DNA of 64,000 nt from NCBI RefSeq assembly GCF_013408445.1, contig NZ_JACBZL010000001.1, positions 496,001-560,000 of the forward strand. The letters run 5' to 3'. Positions within the stretch are counted from its first letter, which is position 1, and each line of letters opens with the position of its first letter. This document shows, piece after piece, positions 49,707 to 59,498 of the stretch. A program made the position numbers and the translations under genes. Origin of the DNA: Corynebacterium tuberculostearicum. Its GTDB lineage: Bacteria > Actinomycetota > Actinomycetes > Mycobacteriales > Mycobacteriaceae. The notes beneath the pieces were generated by a model, which ran no database searches, was not told the DNA's origin, and saw nothing but the letters and a program-made list of their open reading frames with translations.

Positions 49707-51268
49707 GCGCTCCTCCTAGCGGTCAGTAGCTCCACCCGCTCAACGCGGGCACCTGCATGGTCTTGGGAGATGATCTTGGTCCATTCCTCGGGGTTGGTAG
49801 AGGTGGGCACGTACTCGGATTCGGCGCGCTCGGCCGCGATGGCCTGGAGCAAATGCTGCTTGGCGATGCCCCCGTGGCCCCCGCCTATCCCCTGCTCACT
49901 GCCCGCGCGCTGCTGCAGTTCGTCCTTGATAGCCAGCTTCTTGGCGCGGGAGAGGATATTGGCAATCATCGCGCCGGAGACAAAGTCCCGGTAGTGCAAA
50001 ATTTCACGCTCGCCGCTGGAAAAGTGCAGCTGCACAAAGGGGCGATCGGCATAAAGCTCGTCCACCGCGGCGCCGATAAGCTCCTCTAGCGCGCCCTGGT
50101 GCGGCACGGATTCTGCAAAGTGGCGTGCAAAGATCTCGCGGGCGCCCTCTTTATTCGGCCGGTTGACCCGGATCTTAATATCCAGCCGGCCGGGGCGCAT
50201 GATGGCGGGATCGATGAGCTCCTCGCGGTTGGTAGCGCCAATGACGATCACATTGGATAGGCTTTCTACTCCGTCGAGCTCCGTGAGCAGCTGCGGCACC
50301 ACCGTGGTTTCCATATCCGAAGACACGCCTGAGCCACGGGTGCGGAAGATGGATTCCATCTCATCAAAGAAGATGACCACCGGCCGGTCAGAACTCAGCC
50401 GGGCTAGTTCGCGGGCGCGCTCAAAGATGAGGCGGATGCGGCGTTCCGTCTCACCTACATACTTATTGAGCAACTCTGGGCCCTTGATATTGAGGAAGTA
50501 GCTCGGGGCGTCGCCGCCCAGTTGCTGCGCCAAGGAATGGGCCACGGCCTTGGCGATGAGCGTCTTTCCGCACCCAGGCGGGCCATAGAGGAGGACGCCC
50601 TTAGGCGGCTGCAGCTCGTAGTGGTGATAGAGGTCCGGATGGATAAACGGCAGTTCCACGGAATCGCGGATCTGGGAAATCTGCTCGTCTAGTCCGCCAA
50701 TATCCTCGTAGCCCACATCGGGGACCTCCTCAAGGGAGAGCTGGGAGACTTCCGTCTTTTCCACCTTTTCCAGCGCGATGGCAGCCTTGGGATCAACGAG
50801 CACTATCTCGCCTGCTGCCACGCGGGTTTCTTCGCGCAGTGCCTGCGATAGCAGCACCACTTTTTCCTCGCCGGAGGAATTTGCCACGATGAGGCGTTGT
50901 TCTCCTAAGCGCTCTACCACGGTAGCGAGCTCGCCTGTGCGCTCGGGTGCGCACCCTTCCACCACTACGAAGCCATCGCCCAAGCGAACCTGCTGGCCTG
51001 CCACTAGGCTGCCTGGTTCCACATTGGGCGAAACCTTAAGCTGCATCACGCGGCCGTTGGTGTAGACCTCCGCGGTGGTTCCCACCTCGCTGTGGGAAGA
51101 AGAATAGCCTAAGAAAACGCCGTAGGTCGATGCCGGCTCAGCCAGCGCGTTAAGCTCCGTAAAAAGCTGCTCGAGCTTCCCACGCGATTCCTTTAATAAG
51201 CCCGCCAACTTCTGATTGCGGGCAGCAAGCTGGCTGATCTGCCGCTTATAGTCCGTGGCTTCATCCAT
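49703..51268 (-). CDS. arc: Proteasome-associated-type AAA ATPase ARC (Mpa homologue)
   Basis: 521 residues from ATG 51268. An N-terminal coiled coil (about 5-45, [20 protein letters not shown]) binds Pup. Two OB-fold interdomains (about 48-165) come next, then the AAA module: Walker A GPPGCGKT (229-236), Walker [32 protein letters not shown]. It ends [10 protein letters not shown] and lacks the C-terminal Gln-Tyr-Leu motif by which Mpa docks to the 20S proteasome. TAGAGT 7 nt before the ATG suggests a leaderless mRNA. Confidence 0.95.
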   Translation of the reverse strand: MDEATDYKRQISQLAARNQKLAGLLKESRGKLEQLFTELNALAEPASTYGVFLGYSSSHSEVGTTAEVYTNGRVMQLKVSPNVEPGSLVAGQQVRLGDGFVVVEGCAPERTGELATVVERLGEQRLIVANSSGEEKVVLLSQALREETRVAAGEIVLVDPKAAIALEKVEKTEVSQLSLEEVPDVGYEDIGGLDEQISQIRDSVELPFIHPDLYHHYELQPPKGVLLYGPPGCGKTLIAKAVAHSLAQQLGGDAPSYFLNIKGPELLNKYVGETERRIRLIFERARELARLSSDRPVVIFFDEMESIFRTRGSGVSSDMETTVVPQLLTELDGVESLSNVIVIGATNREELIDPAIMRPGRLDIKIRVNRPNKEGAREIFARHFAESVPHQGALEELIGAAVDELYADRPFVQLHFSSGEREILHYRDFVSGAMIANILSRAKKLAIKDELQQRAGSEQGIGGGHGGIAKQHLLQAIAAERAESEYVPTSTNPEEWTKIISQDHAGARVERVELLTARRSA

Positions 51269-51275
51269 GCCCACT

Positions 51276-51281
51276 ACTCTA
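51276..51281 (-). promoter_or_regulatory. -10 box of arc, leaderless spacing
   Basis: TAGAGT followed by 7 nt and ATG 51268; would be the promoter of the arc-dop-pup-paf unit. Confidence 0.6.
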
Positions 51282-51353
51282 ACGCGGCCCAGCCGGCGAA
51301 AGAGGGCAGTTGCGCTTTAAATTCTGGGCGCTGAGGTGAACCTATTTCCAGCT

Positions 51354-52190
51354 CTACTTGCGGGCTCGGCGCTGCGGGCGCGGAGGGGTCACGCCATCGG
51401 CCAGGCGGCGGGTCCAGATAAGGAAGGCGGTATGCGCATTCATACGGTGCTCCGGGCGGGTAGCCAGGCCTTCCACCTTCCATTCGCGCACCAGAGATTC
51501 CCAGGCCTTAGGCTCGGTAAAGCACTTGAGCTCGCGAATTCCTTCCATGACCTTCATCAACTGCGGCACCGTTGCCACGTAGGTCATGAACACTCCGCCA
51601 GGGATCAGAAGATCGCGCACGGTCTCCAGGTGCTCCCAGGGCTCGAGCATATCGAGGACCACGCGGTCTACCGGCCCACCCAAGTCCTGAGCGGTGACAT
51701 CGCCCAAATCGCCGAGGCGCGGCGACCACCACTCGGGCTGCTCGCCAAAGTATTCCTTGACGTTATCTACCGCATACTCCAGGTGATCATCGCGCACCTC
51801 ATAGGAATACACATGCCCCTCTGGGCCCACGGCGCGCAGCAGGGACATAGACAGCGCACCGGAGCCAGCGCCGGCCTCGAGCACGCGCGCACCCATGAAG
51901 ATATCGCCCTCTACCAAAATCTGCGCCGCATCCTTGGGATAGATCACCGCGGCACCGCGCGGCATGGACAGCACGTGATCCACCATCAGGTGACGGAAGA
52001 GGAGGAAGGAGGAGCCAAGCGTGGACTCAATAACCGAGCCCTCGTCCATACCCACGATGTCATCATGGTTAATGATGCCCTTGTGGGAGTGGAACTGGCC
52101 TCCTTCTTCCAAAATGACCGTGTAGTGGCGCCGCTTGGCGTCGGTAAGCTGCACGCGGTCGCCATAAGCAAAGGGGCCGGAATAAGCCAT
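51354..52190 (-). CDS. trmI: tRNA (adenine-N1)-methyltransferase TrmI
   Basis: 278 residues. An N-terminal beta domain (YGDRVQLTDAKRRHYTVILE, GGQFHSHKGIINHDDIVGMD) is followed by the SAM fold with motif I VLEAGAGSGALSMSLLRAVG, and then VYSYEVRDDHLEYAVDNVKE and the catalytic-side LDMLEPWEHL. It makes m1A58 in the T-loop of tRNAs. GAGGAG lies before the ATG at 52190. The same order (trmI next to the recB-like gene and arc) occurs in mycobacteria. Confidence 0.95.
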   Translation of the reverse strand: MAYSGPFAYGDRVQLTDAKRRHYTVILEEGGQFHSHKGIINHDDIVGMDEGSVIESTLGSSFLLFRHLMVDHVLSMPRGAAVIYPKDAAQILVEGDIFMGARVLEAGAGSGALSMSLLRAVGPEGHVYSYEVRDDHLEYAVDNVKEYFGEQPEWWSPRLGDLGDVTAQDLGGPVDRVVLDMLEPWEHLETVRDLLIPGGVFMTYVATVPQLMKVMEGIRELKCFTEPKAWESLVREWKVEGLATRPEHRMNAHTAFLIWTRRLADGVTPPRPQRRARK

Positions 52191-52218
52191 GTCTCAAGAC
52201 TCCTCGAGGTTGCGGTTA

Positions 52219-53472
52219 CTATCCCACCAAGTATGCCTCAAGTGCCTGCGCGAGCCATACTTGGTCCCGCTCGCCCACCATTTCACGCGCCGAGTGCATG
52301 GACAGCATGGGCACGCCCACATCCACAGTATCGATGCCCAAACGCGTCGCCGTAATGGGACCAATGGTCGAGCCACAGGGCACATCATTATTGCCCACAA
52401 ACCGCTGCGCCGGCACGCCTGCCTTCTCGCATGCTGCTTCCCATAACGCCACCGTGGTGGCATCGGAGGCATAACGCTGGTTGCCGTTGATCTTGGTCAC
52501 CGGGCCCTTGCCGATGATCGGGTGGTGCGTGGGATCGTGCTTGCCCACGTAGTTTGGGTGCACCGAATGCGCGGCATCGGCCGAGACACAGCTCGAGCGG
52601 GAGAACATCTGGAAGCGTTCCTCCTCATTGGCCCCCAGCGCCCGCGCCGTGCGGGTCAGCACATCCGCCAGGATGGGACCGCCCGCGCCGTACCGCGAGC
52701 TGGAGCCTACCTCTTCGTGGTCAAAGGCCATCATGACCAAGATGTCCTTGCCCTGATATTCCTCGGCGGCCTTCTTCATCGCTGCCAACGAGGCATGTAC
52801 GGAAGAAAGGTTATCCATGCGTCCTGCCGCGATGAACTGCTCGCCCGCTCCAAAGACTTCGCCGCGAGCGGCATCGGCCGTAATCAGGTTGAAGGAAGCA
52901 ATATCCTGCTTGGCGACGCCCACCTTCTCCCCCACTACCTGCAATATGGACGCCTCCGGGTCACCCACACTCAAAACCGGCTGCATGTTGTGCTGGCGAT
53001 CCGGCTTGAACTCGTCCTTGCGGTAGAGGTGAATTGCCAGGGACGGAAGGCGCAGTACCGGGCCAGTATTGACTAGGTGCCGCGTGCCGTCCCTGGTGAC
53101 AATCTGCCCGGCCACGGTCAGCTCCCGGTCAAACCAGGTATGCAGCAGCGCACCGCCATAGATCTCCACTGCCACCTGCTGCCAGCCGGCTGCGGAAAAG
53201 TCCGGCGTGGGCTTAAGAACCAAGCCCGGCGAGTCCGTATGCGACCCCACGATGCGGAAACCAGAATTCTTATCCGCGCCCTCTGGCACGTACCACGCCG
53301 CTACCGCGCCGCCGCGCACCATGACGTGGCCGCCAGGCGCAGCGGACCACTGCGTTCCCTCATCCTGTACCTCAAATCCCGCCTCGCGCAGCTGGCGGGA
53401 TACCTCATCGGAAGCGTGGTACGAAGAAGGAGAAGCAGCAATGAAATCTAGGAAACCTGCGGTATAACTCAT
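52219..53472 (-). CDS. M18-family aminopeptidase
   Basis: 417 residues from ATG 53472. Dinuclear zinc ligands and catalytic residues are visible: His-Thr-Asp in IVGSHTDSPGL, the Asp in GRMDNLSS, Glu-Glu in AFDHEEVGSSS, Asp in SCVSADAAHSVHPNY, and His in PMLSMHSAREM. It removes acidic or other N-terminal residues from peptides in the cytosol. Close to trmI (28 bp), so probably one unit. Confidence 0.93.
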   Translation of the reverse strand: MSYTAGFLDFIAASPSSYHASDEVSRQLREAGFEVQDEGTQWSAAPGGHVMVRGGAVAAWYVPEGADKNSGFRIVGSHTDSPGLVLKPTPDFSAAGWQQVAVEIYGGALLHTWFDRELTVAGQIVTRDGTRHLVNTGPVLRLPSLAIHLYRKDEFKPDRQHNMQPVLSVGDPEASILQVVGEKVGVAKQDIASFNLITADAARGEVFGAGEQFIAAGRMDNLSSVHASLAAMKKAAEEYQGKDILVMMAFDHEEVGSSSRYGAGGPILADVLTRTARALGANEEERFQMFSRSSCVSADAAHSVHPNYVGKHDPTHHPIIGKGPVTKINGNQRYASDATTVALWEAACEKAGVPAQRFVGNNDVPCGSTIGPITATRLGIDTVDVGVPMLSMHSAREMVGERDQVWLAQALEAYLVG

Positions 53473-53518
53473 ACCTTCTAGCTTGCCACGAATCGCGCGG
53501 CGATAGGCTAGATACACC

Positions 53519-54349
53519 ATGGCTACTTCATCTACACCCCGCCCACTCGCCTTGTCGCCCTCGCGCGCCTCCGACTATAAGCAGTGCCCGCTGCTCTATC
53601 GCTTCCGCGCCATTGACAAGTTGCCCGAGCCCAAGACCATCGCGCAGGTCAAAGGAACCCTCGTGCACGCAGTCCTGGAAGAAATGCACAAGCTACCCCG
53701 CGACGAGCGCACCTATCCTGCCGCGGTGAAGATGATTAAGCCCTCCTGGGCAGAGATGACCGCCAAAGACGAGGAACTTGTAGAGCTCGTGCCAGAAGAA
53801 GACACCTACGACTTCTTCGTCGCTGCCAGGGAACTGCTCAAAGGATATTTCCAGATGGAAAACCCACAAGGCTTTGATTGCCAAGAAACCGAGATGTACG
53901 TCAACACGGTCCTGCCCAATGGCGTCCCCGTCCGTGGCTTCATCGACCGCGTGGACCGCGCCCCAACCGGCGAGGTCCGAGTCGTGGATTATAAGACCGG
54001 CAAGAAGCCACTTCCCCGCTATTCCCAGGATGCACAGTTCCAGATGCGCTTTTATGCGCTGGTCTACTGGCGCATTCTAGGCACCATTCCCCACCAGTTG
54101 CGCCTGATGTACCTCAAGGTGTTGGACTCGATGTTTCTTATGCCTAACCGAGAGGAGCTCGAATACTTCGAGCGCGATCTCGGCGAGCTGTGGGCCAAAA
54201 TTGAGGCCGATGGGCGCGCCGGGGACTTCCGTCCGAAGCCATCCAAGCTCTGCGGCTGGTGCGCCCACCAGGATCTCTGCCCGGAGTTTGGCGGCACTCC
54301 GCCGCAGTACCCGGGCTGGCCGGGTTCCGCGGCGGATACAAAGGACTAG
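53519..54349 (+). CDS. RecB-family PD-(D/E)XK exonuclease
   Basis: 276 residues. LSPSRASDYKQCPLLYRFRA and VKGTLVHAVLEEM at the N-terminus, the nuclease core GFIDRVDRAPTGEVRVVDYK (D...D-x-K; the second motif is VVDYKTG), QFQMRFYALVYW, and a C-terminal Cys cluster LCGWCAHQDLCPEF that with an N-terminal Cys probably binds an Fe-S cluster as in Cas4/AddB nucleases. A role in DNA repair is likely. There are no CRISPR genes or arrays nearby, so it is not a Cas4. Confidence 0.9.
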   Translation: MATSSTPRPLALSPSRASDYKQCPLLYRFRAIDKLPEPKTIAQVKGTLVHAVLEEMHKLPRDERTYPAAVKMIKPSWAEMTAKDEELVELVPEEDTYDFFVAARELLKGYFQMENPQGFDCQETEMYVNTVLPNGVPVRGFIDRVDRAPTGEVRVVDYKTGKKPLPRYSQDAQFQMRFYALVYWRILGTIPHQLRLMYLKVLDSMFLMPNREELEYFERDLGELWAKIEADGRAGDFRPKPSKLCGWCAHQDLCPEFGGTPPQYPGWPGSAADTKD

Positions 54350-54361
54350 CGCCGCACCAGC

Positions 54362-56029
54362 CTAGAAGAGGCCCGAAATAGTGCCCTGCTTATCGACGTC
54401 GATATTATTGGCCGCCGGCTTCTTCGGCAGCCCCGGCATCGTCATGACGTTGCCTGTGAGCACGACGATAAATCCCGAACCGGTACGCGGCAGCAATTCG
54501 CGCACGTGCAGCGTATGGCCTTCCGGCGCCCCCAGGGCGGAGGCATCGTCGCTGAAGGAGTACTGCGTCTTGGAGATGACCACGGGCAGCTTGTCCCAGC
54601 CATTGTCCTGGATGTACTTAAGATCCTTGAGCGCCTTTGCCCCGTATTCCACACGGTCTGCGCGATAGATCTCGCGCGCGATGGTCTCGATGGAAGCCTC
54701 GATTCCCGCCTGCGGATCGTAGAGCTGCTTGGCGCCGCCCTGCAGGTTCTCCAGCAAAGTCTCTGCCAGCGTGGTAGCGCCCGCGCCGCCCTCGGACCAT
54801 ACATTGGCTTCCTCCAAGGCCACTCCGAAGTCTTCGGCCCACTGCCGCATGAACTCGCGTTCTGCTTCGGTATCGGACCAGAAGAGGTTGAGCGCTACAA
54901 CTGGCTTGATCCCGAACTTGCGCAGGTTTTCTACGTGTCGCTCTAGGTTGACTATGCCCGCCTTGAGGGCATCCAGGTTTTCCTCGGTGAGCTTATCCTT
55001 GGCCACACCGCCGTTGTATTTCTGCGAGCGGATGGTGGCAACGACCACGGCGCCAGCAACATCTAGGTCGCCAAAGCGCGCCTTGATGTCGACGAACTTT
55101 TCTCCGCCTAGGTCGGAACCGAACCCAGCCTCGCTTAAGACGATATCGCCGAATTGCAGTGCGGTGTGGGTTGCCAGCAGGGAGTTGCAGCCGTGCGCAA
55201 TATTGGCGAATGGCCCACCGTGCACCAAGGCCGGCACGCCGCCAAGGGTCTGTACAAGGTTGGGGTTGAGGGCATCACGCATGAGCGCTGTGAGCGCACC
55301 TTCCGCATTCAAATCACGCGCAGTAACAGGGCGCTGATCATAAGTGAAGCCGATGGTGATATCGCCGAGGCGCTTCTTTAGGTCCTCGAGGTTCGTGGCC
55401 AAGCACAAGATGGCCATGATTTCGGAGGCCGCGGTAATGGTGAAACCGGTTTCTGCAGGCACACCGTGAGCTGGCCCGCCCAGACCGGTCACCACGTTGC
55501 GCAGGGCACGGTCGTTGACGTCCATGCACCGCTGCCATGTCACGCGCCGCGGGTCGATGCCCAGGGCGTTGCCTTGGTGGATGTGGTTATCAATGATGGC
55601 GGCCAGGGTGTTGGTTGCAGAGGTAATGGCATGAAAATCGCCGGTGAAGTGAAGATTGATGTCCTCCATGGGGACAATCTGTGCATAGCCGCCGCCAGCC
55701 GCGCCGCCCTTAATACCCATCACTGGTCCTTGGGAGGGCTCGCGCAGGGCAACGATGGCCTTCTTGCCCAACTGATCTAGGGCGTCGGTAAGGCCGATGA
55801 GTACGGTGGACTTGCCCTCGCCGGCAGGTGTGGGCGATACGCCGGTGACAAGCACCAGCTTGCCCTGGTTTTCCTTGGAATAGTCCACCTTGGTGATATC
55901 TACCTTGGCTTTGGTGGTGCCGTAGGGAATCACGGCGTCGGCAGGAATGCCCGCCTTGGCCGCAATCTCCGCGATTGGCTGGACGTGGTGGGCTTGGGCA
56001 ATTTCAACATCGGATGGCTGAGTAGTCAT
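54362..56029 (-). CDS. fhs: Formate-tetrahydrofolate ligase
   Basis: 555 residues, normal length. ATP site TPAGEGKSTVLIGLTDAL (about 67-84), GPVMGIKGGAAGGGYAQIVP, DINLHFTGDFHAI, GGPAHGVPAETGF and EAGFGSDLGGEKF. It makes 10-formyl-THF from formate and ATP for one-carbon metabolism. TAGGCT lies 6 nt before the ATG, so the mRNA may be leaderless. Confidence 0.97.
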   Translation of the reverse strand: MTTQPSDVEIAQAHHVQPIAEIAAKAGIPADAVIPYGTTKAKVDITKVDYSKENQGKLVLVTGVSPTPAGEGKSTVLIGLTDALDQLGKKAIVALREPSQGPVMGIKGGAAGGGYAQIVPMEDINLHFTGDFHAITSATNTLAAIIDNHIHQGNALGIDPRRVTWQRCMDVNDRALRNVVTGLGGPAHGVPAETGFTITAASEIMAILCLATNLEDLKKRLGDITIGFTYDQRPVTARDLNAEGALTALMRDALNPNLVQTLGGVPALVHGGPFANIAHGCNSLLATHTALQFGDIVLSEAGFGSDLGGEKFVDIKARFGDLDVAGAVVVATIRSQKYNGGVAKDKLTEENLDALKAGIVNLERHVENLRKFGIKPVVALNLFWSDTEAEREFMRQWAEDFGVALEEANVWSEGGAGATTLAETLLENLQGGAKQLYDPQAGIEASIETIAREIYRADRVEYGAKALKDLKYIQDNGWDKLPVVISKTQYSFSDDASALGAPEGHTLHVRELLPRTGSGFIVVLTGNVMTMPGLPKKPAANNIDVDKQGTISGLF

Positions 56030-56035
56030 GTTCTT

Positions 56036-56041
56036 AGCCTA
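56036..56041 (-). promoter_or_regulatory. Possible -10 box of fhs, near-leaderless spacing
   Basis: TAGGCT followed by 6 nt and ATG 56029. Confidence 0.45.
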
Positions 56042-56120
56042 CCGAGCTCGCAAGTTAAATAACCCGCATTTTTCCAAGAAAGTGAAGTGAATCAATTTGC
56101 CCGTCCTTGCTGCGATCCAA

Positions 56121-56142
56121 GAAGGCGCCCTACAGGGCGCCT
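56121..56142 (-). terminator. Hairpin after the Dcu transporter gene
   Basis: aaggcgccc-taca-gggcgcctt; a perfect 9-bp stem between dcu and fhs, with a short T-rich flank on the minus strand. Confidence 0.65.
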
Positions 56143-56167
56143 TGTGGGTGGACTCGGTGGCTTTCTT

Positions 56168-57475
56168 TTAAAGGATGACCAGGCCGAATGCGTAGCCCAA
56201 GAGGACAGAAACCACGATGCTGACCGTGCCTGGGATAAGGAATGGGTGGTTGAATACAGCCTTGCCGATTCGAGTCGAGCCGGTATCGTCCATCTCCACC
56301 GCTGCCAGCAGCGTTGGGTAGGTCGGCAGGATAAATAGTGCCGAGACGGCTGGGAAAGCAGCGACTGCGGTAAGGGGGCTTACGCCCAGAGCCAGGGCTG
56401 CTGGCATCAGGGCCTTGGTCGTAGCGGCCTGCGAGTACAGCAGCGCTGCGGCGAAGAACAAGACCACCGCGAGCAGCCACGGCGAGGACTCAATAACGCT
56501 GCCAGCCATGGACTGAATATCGTCCATGTAGTGGTTAATAAGGCTAGTACCCAACCAAGCAACGCCGAGCACACAAATACATGCGGACATACCGGACTTA
56601 AATACCGGGGTATTGAGAACATCCCCCGCCGGGATCTTCGTCATCATGACGATGATGGTGGCCGCGGTGAGCATAACCGTCATAATGGCCTCATTACGTG
56701 GCAGGGTTGGTTCGGCGATGAGCCCGACCTGCTCCGAGGTCAGCGTGGCCCATGCCATCACGATGACGATGGCTACCAGGAAAACCAGAACAGAGGCCTT
56801 GGCGCCCTTCTGCGGCTGGAAGTTTTCAGCGCCAAGTGGCTCCTTAACCAGGCCTTGCGCCTTGCGCTCCTGGTACACCGGGTCATCTTCCAGCTCCTTG
56901 CCAAACTTATTAGCAATCCACGCAGCTGGGAAAATAGAAAGGAACGTTGCCGGAATGACGACCGCCAGTACCTGCAAATAGCCCGCTCCGGCCGGCTCCA
57001 ACAGGCTGGCTAGGAGAACCACTGCGGCAGAAATAGGCGAGGCACAAATTGCCATCTGGGAGGCAACTACCGCAATGGAAAGCGGGCGTGAGGGGCGAAC
57101 CTTGCCTTCTTTAGCTACCTCAACAATGACCGGCAGCGTGGAAAACGCAGTGTGGCCGGTACCGGCCAGCACCGTCATCAACCACGTAACGATGGGCGCG
57201 TAGAACGTAATCCGCTTCGGGTTCTTGCGCAGAAACTTTTCTGCGATGTGCACCAGGTAGTCCATGCCACCAGCCCGCTGCATTGCGGCAATGGCGGCAA
57301 TAACGGTCATGATGATACCGATGACGTCGAACGGGATGTCTTCCCTAGTAATGGGGACACCGGTGAGACCAAGGGCCAACACACCGAGGCCGCCGGCCAT
57401 GCCGATACCAATTGAACCAATCCTCGCGCCCAAGAAAATGGCGGCGAGAACGATGACTATATGAACAATAACCAT
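56168..57475 (-). CDS. Dcu-type C4-dicarboxylate transporter
   Basis: 435 residues from ATG 57475 (GGAG 7 nt upstream; ATG 57481 is too near it). About ten to twelve membrane helices. Conserved Dcu segments: AIFLGARIGSIGIGMAGGLG, TVIAAIAAMQRAGGMDYLVH, LAGTGHTAFSTLPVI, SQMAICASPISAA and SAGLFILPTYPT-like SALFILPTYPTLLAA. DcuA/B proteins exchange fumarate, succinate, malate and aspartate. Adjacent aspA makes fumarate from aspartate, so the pair suggests aspartate uptake with fumarate use or succinate efflux. A GlxR-like site lies about 124 bp upstream. Confidence 0.93.
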   Translation of the reverse strand: MVIVHIVIVLAAIFLGARIGSIGIGMAGGLGVLALGLTGVPITREDIPFDVIGIIMTVIAAIAAMQRAGGMDYLVHIAEKFLRKNPKRITFYAPIVTWLMTVLAGTGHTAFSTLPVIVEVAKEGKVRPSRPLSIAVVASQMAICASPISAAVVLLASLLEPAGAGYLQVLAVVIPATFLSIFPAAWIANKFGKELEDDPVYQERKAQGLVKEPLGAENFQPQKGAKASVLVFLVAIVIVMAWATLTSEQVGLIAEPTLPRNEAIMTVMLTAATIIVMMTKIPAGDVLNTPVFKSGMSACICVLGVAWLGTSLINHYMDDIQSMAGSVIESSPWLLAVVLFFAAALLYSQAATTKALMPAALALGVSPLTAVAAFPAVSALFILPTYPTLLAAVEMDDTGSTRIGKAVFNHPFLIPGTVSIVVSVLLGYAFGLVIL

Positions 57476-57598
57476 GGACATACTCCATACGCTCTGTATG
57501 CAAACTAAGGGCACGCATCTCCACACAGAGTGCATGCCGTCCTCAACATCTTCTATTTTGCACCTGTCACGTCGATTTATTCACTCGAATTGTCCGTT

Positions 57599-57614
57599 TG
57601 TGTTGATTCCCACA
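57599..57614. promoter_or_regulatory. GlxR/CRP-like binding site upstream of dcu
   Basis: TGTGTTGATTCCCACA: TGTG-N8-CACA, the core of the corynebacterial GlxR (cAMP-responsive CRP-type) consensus. It predicts carbon-dependent control of dcu. Confidence 0.6.
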
Positions 57615-57717
57615 TGTATTATGCGTCTCGCTATAAGATGGTCGGTATCCTTCTCCGCATTCGCCCAGCACAGGGACGTAAAAGGAAACTAGCTACCGCC
57701 AATTCCATGCAGTCAAA

Positions 57718-57783
57718 AGACCCCCACAGCCTTCGCCAGTTTTCCTTCTCATGAAGTGAAAGTGGCAAAGACCGCGGGGGCCT
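57718..57783 (-). terminator. Probable terminator of aspA
   Basis: AGGCCCCC and GGGGGTCT (minus strand) can pair across a loop of about 50 nt and are followed by TTTT. The large loop makes it less certain. Confidence 0.45.
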
Positions 57784-57828
57784 AAGATGCGGGGCGCTAT
57801 GCCCTACTGCTTCTCAAAAGCCGCGACT

Positions 57829-59388
57829 TTAGTCCTCGTCGATGAAGAGCTGACCGCGGAACTCTGGGTGCATGAGGTTTTCAACGGACAGAACCTTGTT
57901 CAAGGTTGCTTCATCCAGCAGGCCCTTCTCCAGGACGAGTTCCTTGACGCCCTTGCCGGTCTCCAGGGACTCCTTGGCAATCAGGTCACCGTTGTGGTGG
58001 CCGATGAACGGGTTGAGGTAGGTGACGATACCGATGGAGTTTTCCACGTAGGCACGGCAGACATCCGGGTTGGCGGTGATTCCGGTGACGCACTTTTCCT
58101 GCAGGGCATCGACGGCGTTGCCCATGATGCGAATGGACTGGAACAGTGCCTCGCCGATGACCGGCTCCATGACGTTGAGCTGCAGCTGGCCAGCCTCAGC
58201 GGCCATGGTGACGACGTGGTCATTGCCGAAGATCTTGAAGCAGGTCTGGTTCACAACCTCCGGGATAACCGGGTTGACCTTACCCGGCATGATGGAGGAG
58301 CCGGCCTGACGGGCAGGCAGGTTGATTTCAGCCAGGCCAGCGCGTGGGCCGGAAGACAGCAGGCGCAGGTCATTACAGATCTTGGCGAGCTTCATCGCCG
58401 CGCGCTTGATGGTGGCGTGCAGCAGCACGTAAGCGCCACAGTCAGAGGTTGCCTCAATGAGATCGCGGGCGGTCTTCATCTCCAGGCCGGTGACCTCAGA
58501 CAGAGCTGCGGTGACCTGGTGGCGGTAGCCGGCCGGGGTGTTCACGCCGGTGCCGATTGCGGTTGCGCCCAAGTTGATCTCGAGCAGGCGGCGCTGTGCA
58601 TCGCGCAGCAATGCCTGCTCCTCGTTCAGGTTATTGGCAAAGCCCTTGAACTCATCACCCAAGGTCATCGGAACTGCATCCTGGAGCTGAGTACGACCCA
58701 TCTTCAGGATGTCCTGGAACTCATTGCCCTTGACCTGGAATGCGGCACGAAGGCCATCCATGCGCTCAATGAGGTGATCAACTGCTGCGTGCAGGCCCAA
58801 GCGGAAGCCGGTCGGGTAAGCATCGTTGGTGGACTGGGACATGTTCACATCATCATTCGGGTTGATGATGTCATAGGAGCCCTTCTCCTCACCGAGGTAC
58901 TCCAGCGCGAGGTTGGCAACAACCTCGTTGGTGTTCATGTTCAGCGAGGTACCAGCGCCACCCTGGAAAACGTCCAGCGGGAACTGATCCATGCAGCGGC
59001 CCTCTTCCAGGATCTGGTCGCAGGCCCAGATGATGGCTTCAGCCTTCTTCTTGGGCAGTACGTGCAGGCGGCGGTTTGCCATGGCGGCCGCCTTCTTGAC
59101 CTGGACCATTCCGCGAATGAAGTGCGGGATGGTGTTGATGGTCACGTAAGAGATCTGGAAGTTCTCCATGGCGCGTACGGTGTGCACACCGTAGTAAGCG
59201 TCAGCGGGAACTTCCAAAGAGCCAAGAAGGTCGGTCTCGGTGCGAGTCTTCTTGCTGGAGTTCTTAGGTGCCTTTTGTTCGGCCACCTTCTGCTGTGCGG
59301 CGTGAGTGGAAGTGTCAGCTTCCTTCTTCTTCACGTCCTTTGCTGCAGACTTGGTGTCCTTTTCTTCTTTCTTAGAGGACTTTGCCAT
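57829..59388 (-). CDS. aspA: Aspartate ammonia-lyase
   Basis: 519 residues. Lyase superfamily motifs: [40 protein letters not shown] and the signature [15 protein letters not shown] whose loop holds the catalytic Ser. The first 45 or so residues ([20 protein letters not shown]...) form a Lys/Ala-rich extension not present in E. coli AspA but known in corynebacterial homologues. It deaminates aspartate to fumarate. AAAGGAG precedes the ATG and TATAAG a possible -10. Neighbour dcu supplies or exports C4-acids. Confidence 0.96.
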   Translation of the reverse strand: MAKSSKKEEKDTKSAAKDVKKKEADTSTHAAQQKVAEQKAPKNSSKKTRTETDLLGSLEVPADAYYGVHTVRAMENFQISYVTINTIPHFIRGMVQVKKAAAMANRRLHVLPKKKAEAIIWACDQILEEGRCMDQFPLDVFQGGAGTSLNMNTNEVVANLALEYLGEEKGSYDIINPNDDVNMSQSTNDAYPTGFRLGLHAAVDHLIERMDGLRAAFQVKGNEFQDILKMGRTQLQDAVPMTLGDEFKGFANNLNEEQALLRDAQRRLLEINLGATAIGTGVNTPAGYRHQVTAALSEVTGLEMKTARDLIEATSDCGAYVLLHATIKRAAMKLAKICNDLRLLSSGPRAGLAEINLPARQAGSSIMPGKVNPVIPEVVNQTCFKIFGNDHVVTMAAEAGQLQLNVMEPVIGEALFQSIRIMGNAVDALQEKCVTGITANPDVCRAYVENSIGIVTYLNPFIGHHNGDLIAKESLETGKGVKELVLEKGLLDEATLNKVLSVENLMHPEFRGQLFIDED

Positions 59389-59498
59389 GATGGCTCGGCT
59401 CCTTTGCCTGTCGAGACTTATATTCGAATGAGTAACCTCAAGCGCTAATGTTAGCCACGACTGAATCTATTTGGGCCGACCCAGAGAAATTGCTCCCC

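Larger units (their letters stand above)
57476..57828. other. Intergenic region between dcu and aspA
   Basis: About 350 bp without a gene. It holds the dcu upstream region with a GlxR/CRP-like site (57599-57614) and the aspA terminator hairpin (57718-57783). Short open frames here have no recognisable product. Confidence 0.6.

Noticed and set aside
53519..54349. Cas4 assignment for the RecB-like nuclease
   Set aside because: The Cys cluster resembles Cas4, but no repeat-spacer array or cas gene is in the window, and the neighbourhood matches the mycobacterial RecB-like gene beside trmI.
57787..59448. 553-codon open frame on the plus strand opposite aspA
   Set aside because: It is the exact antisense of a well-supported enzyme gene; strong codon bias at high GC often leaves the opposite frame open. 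Its translation has no domain logic.
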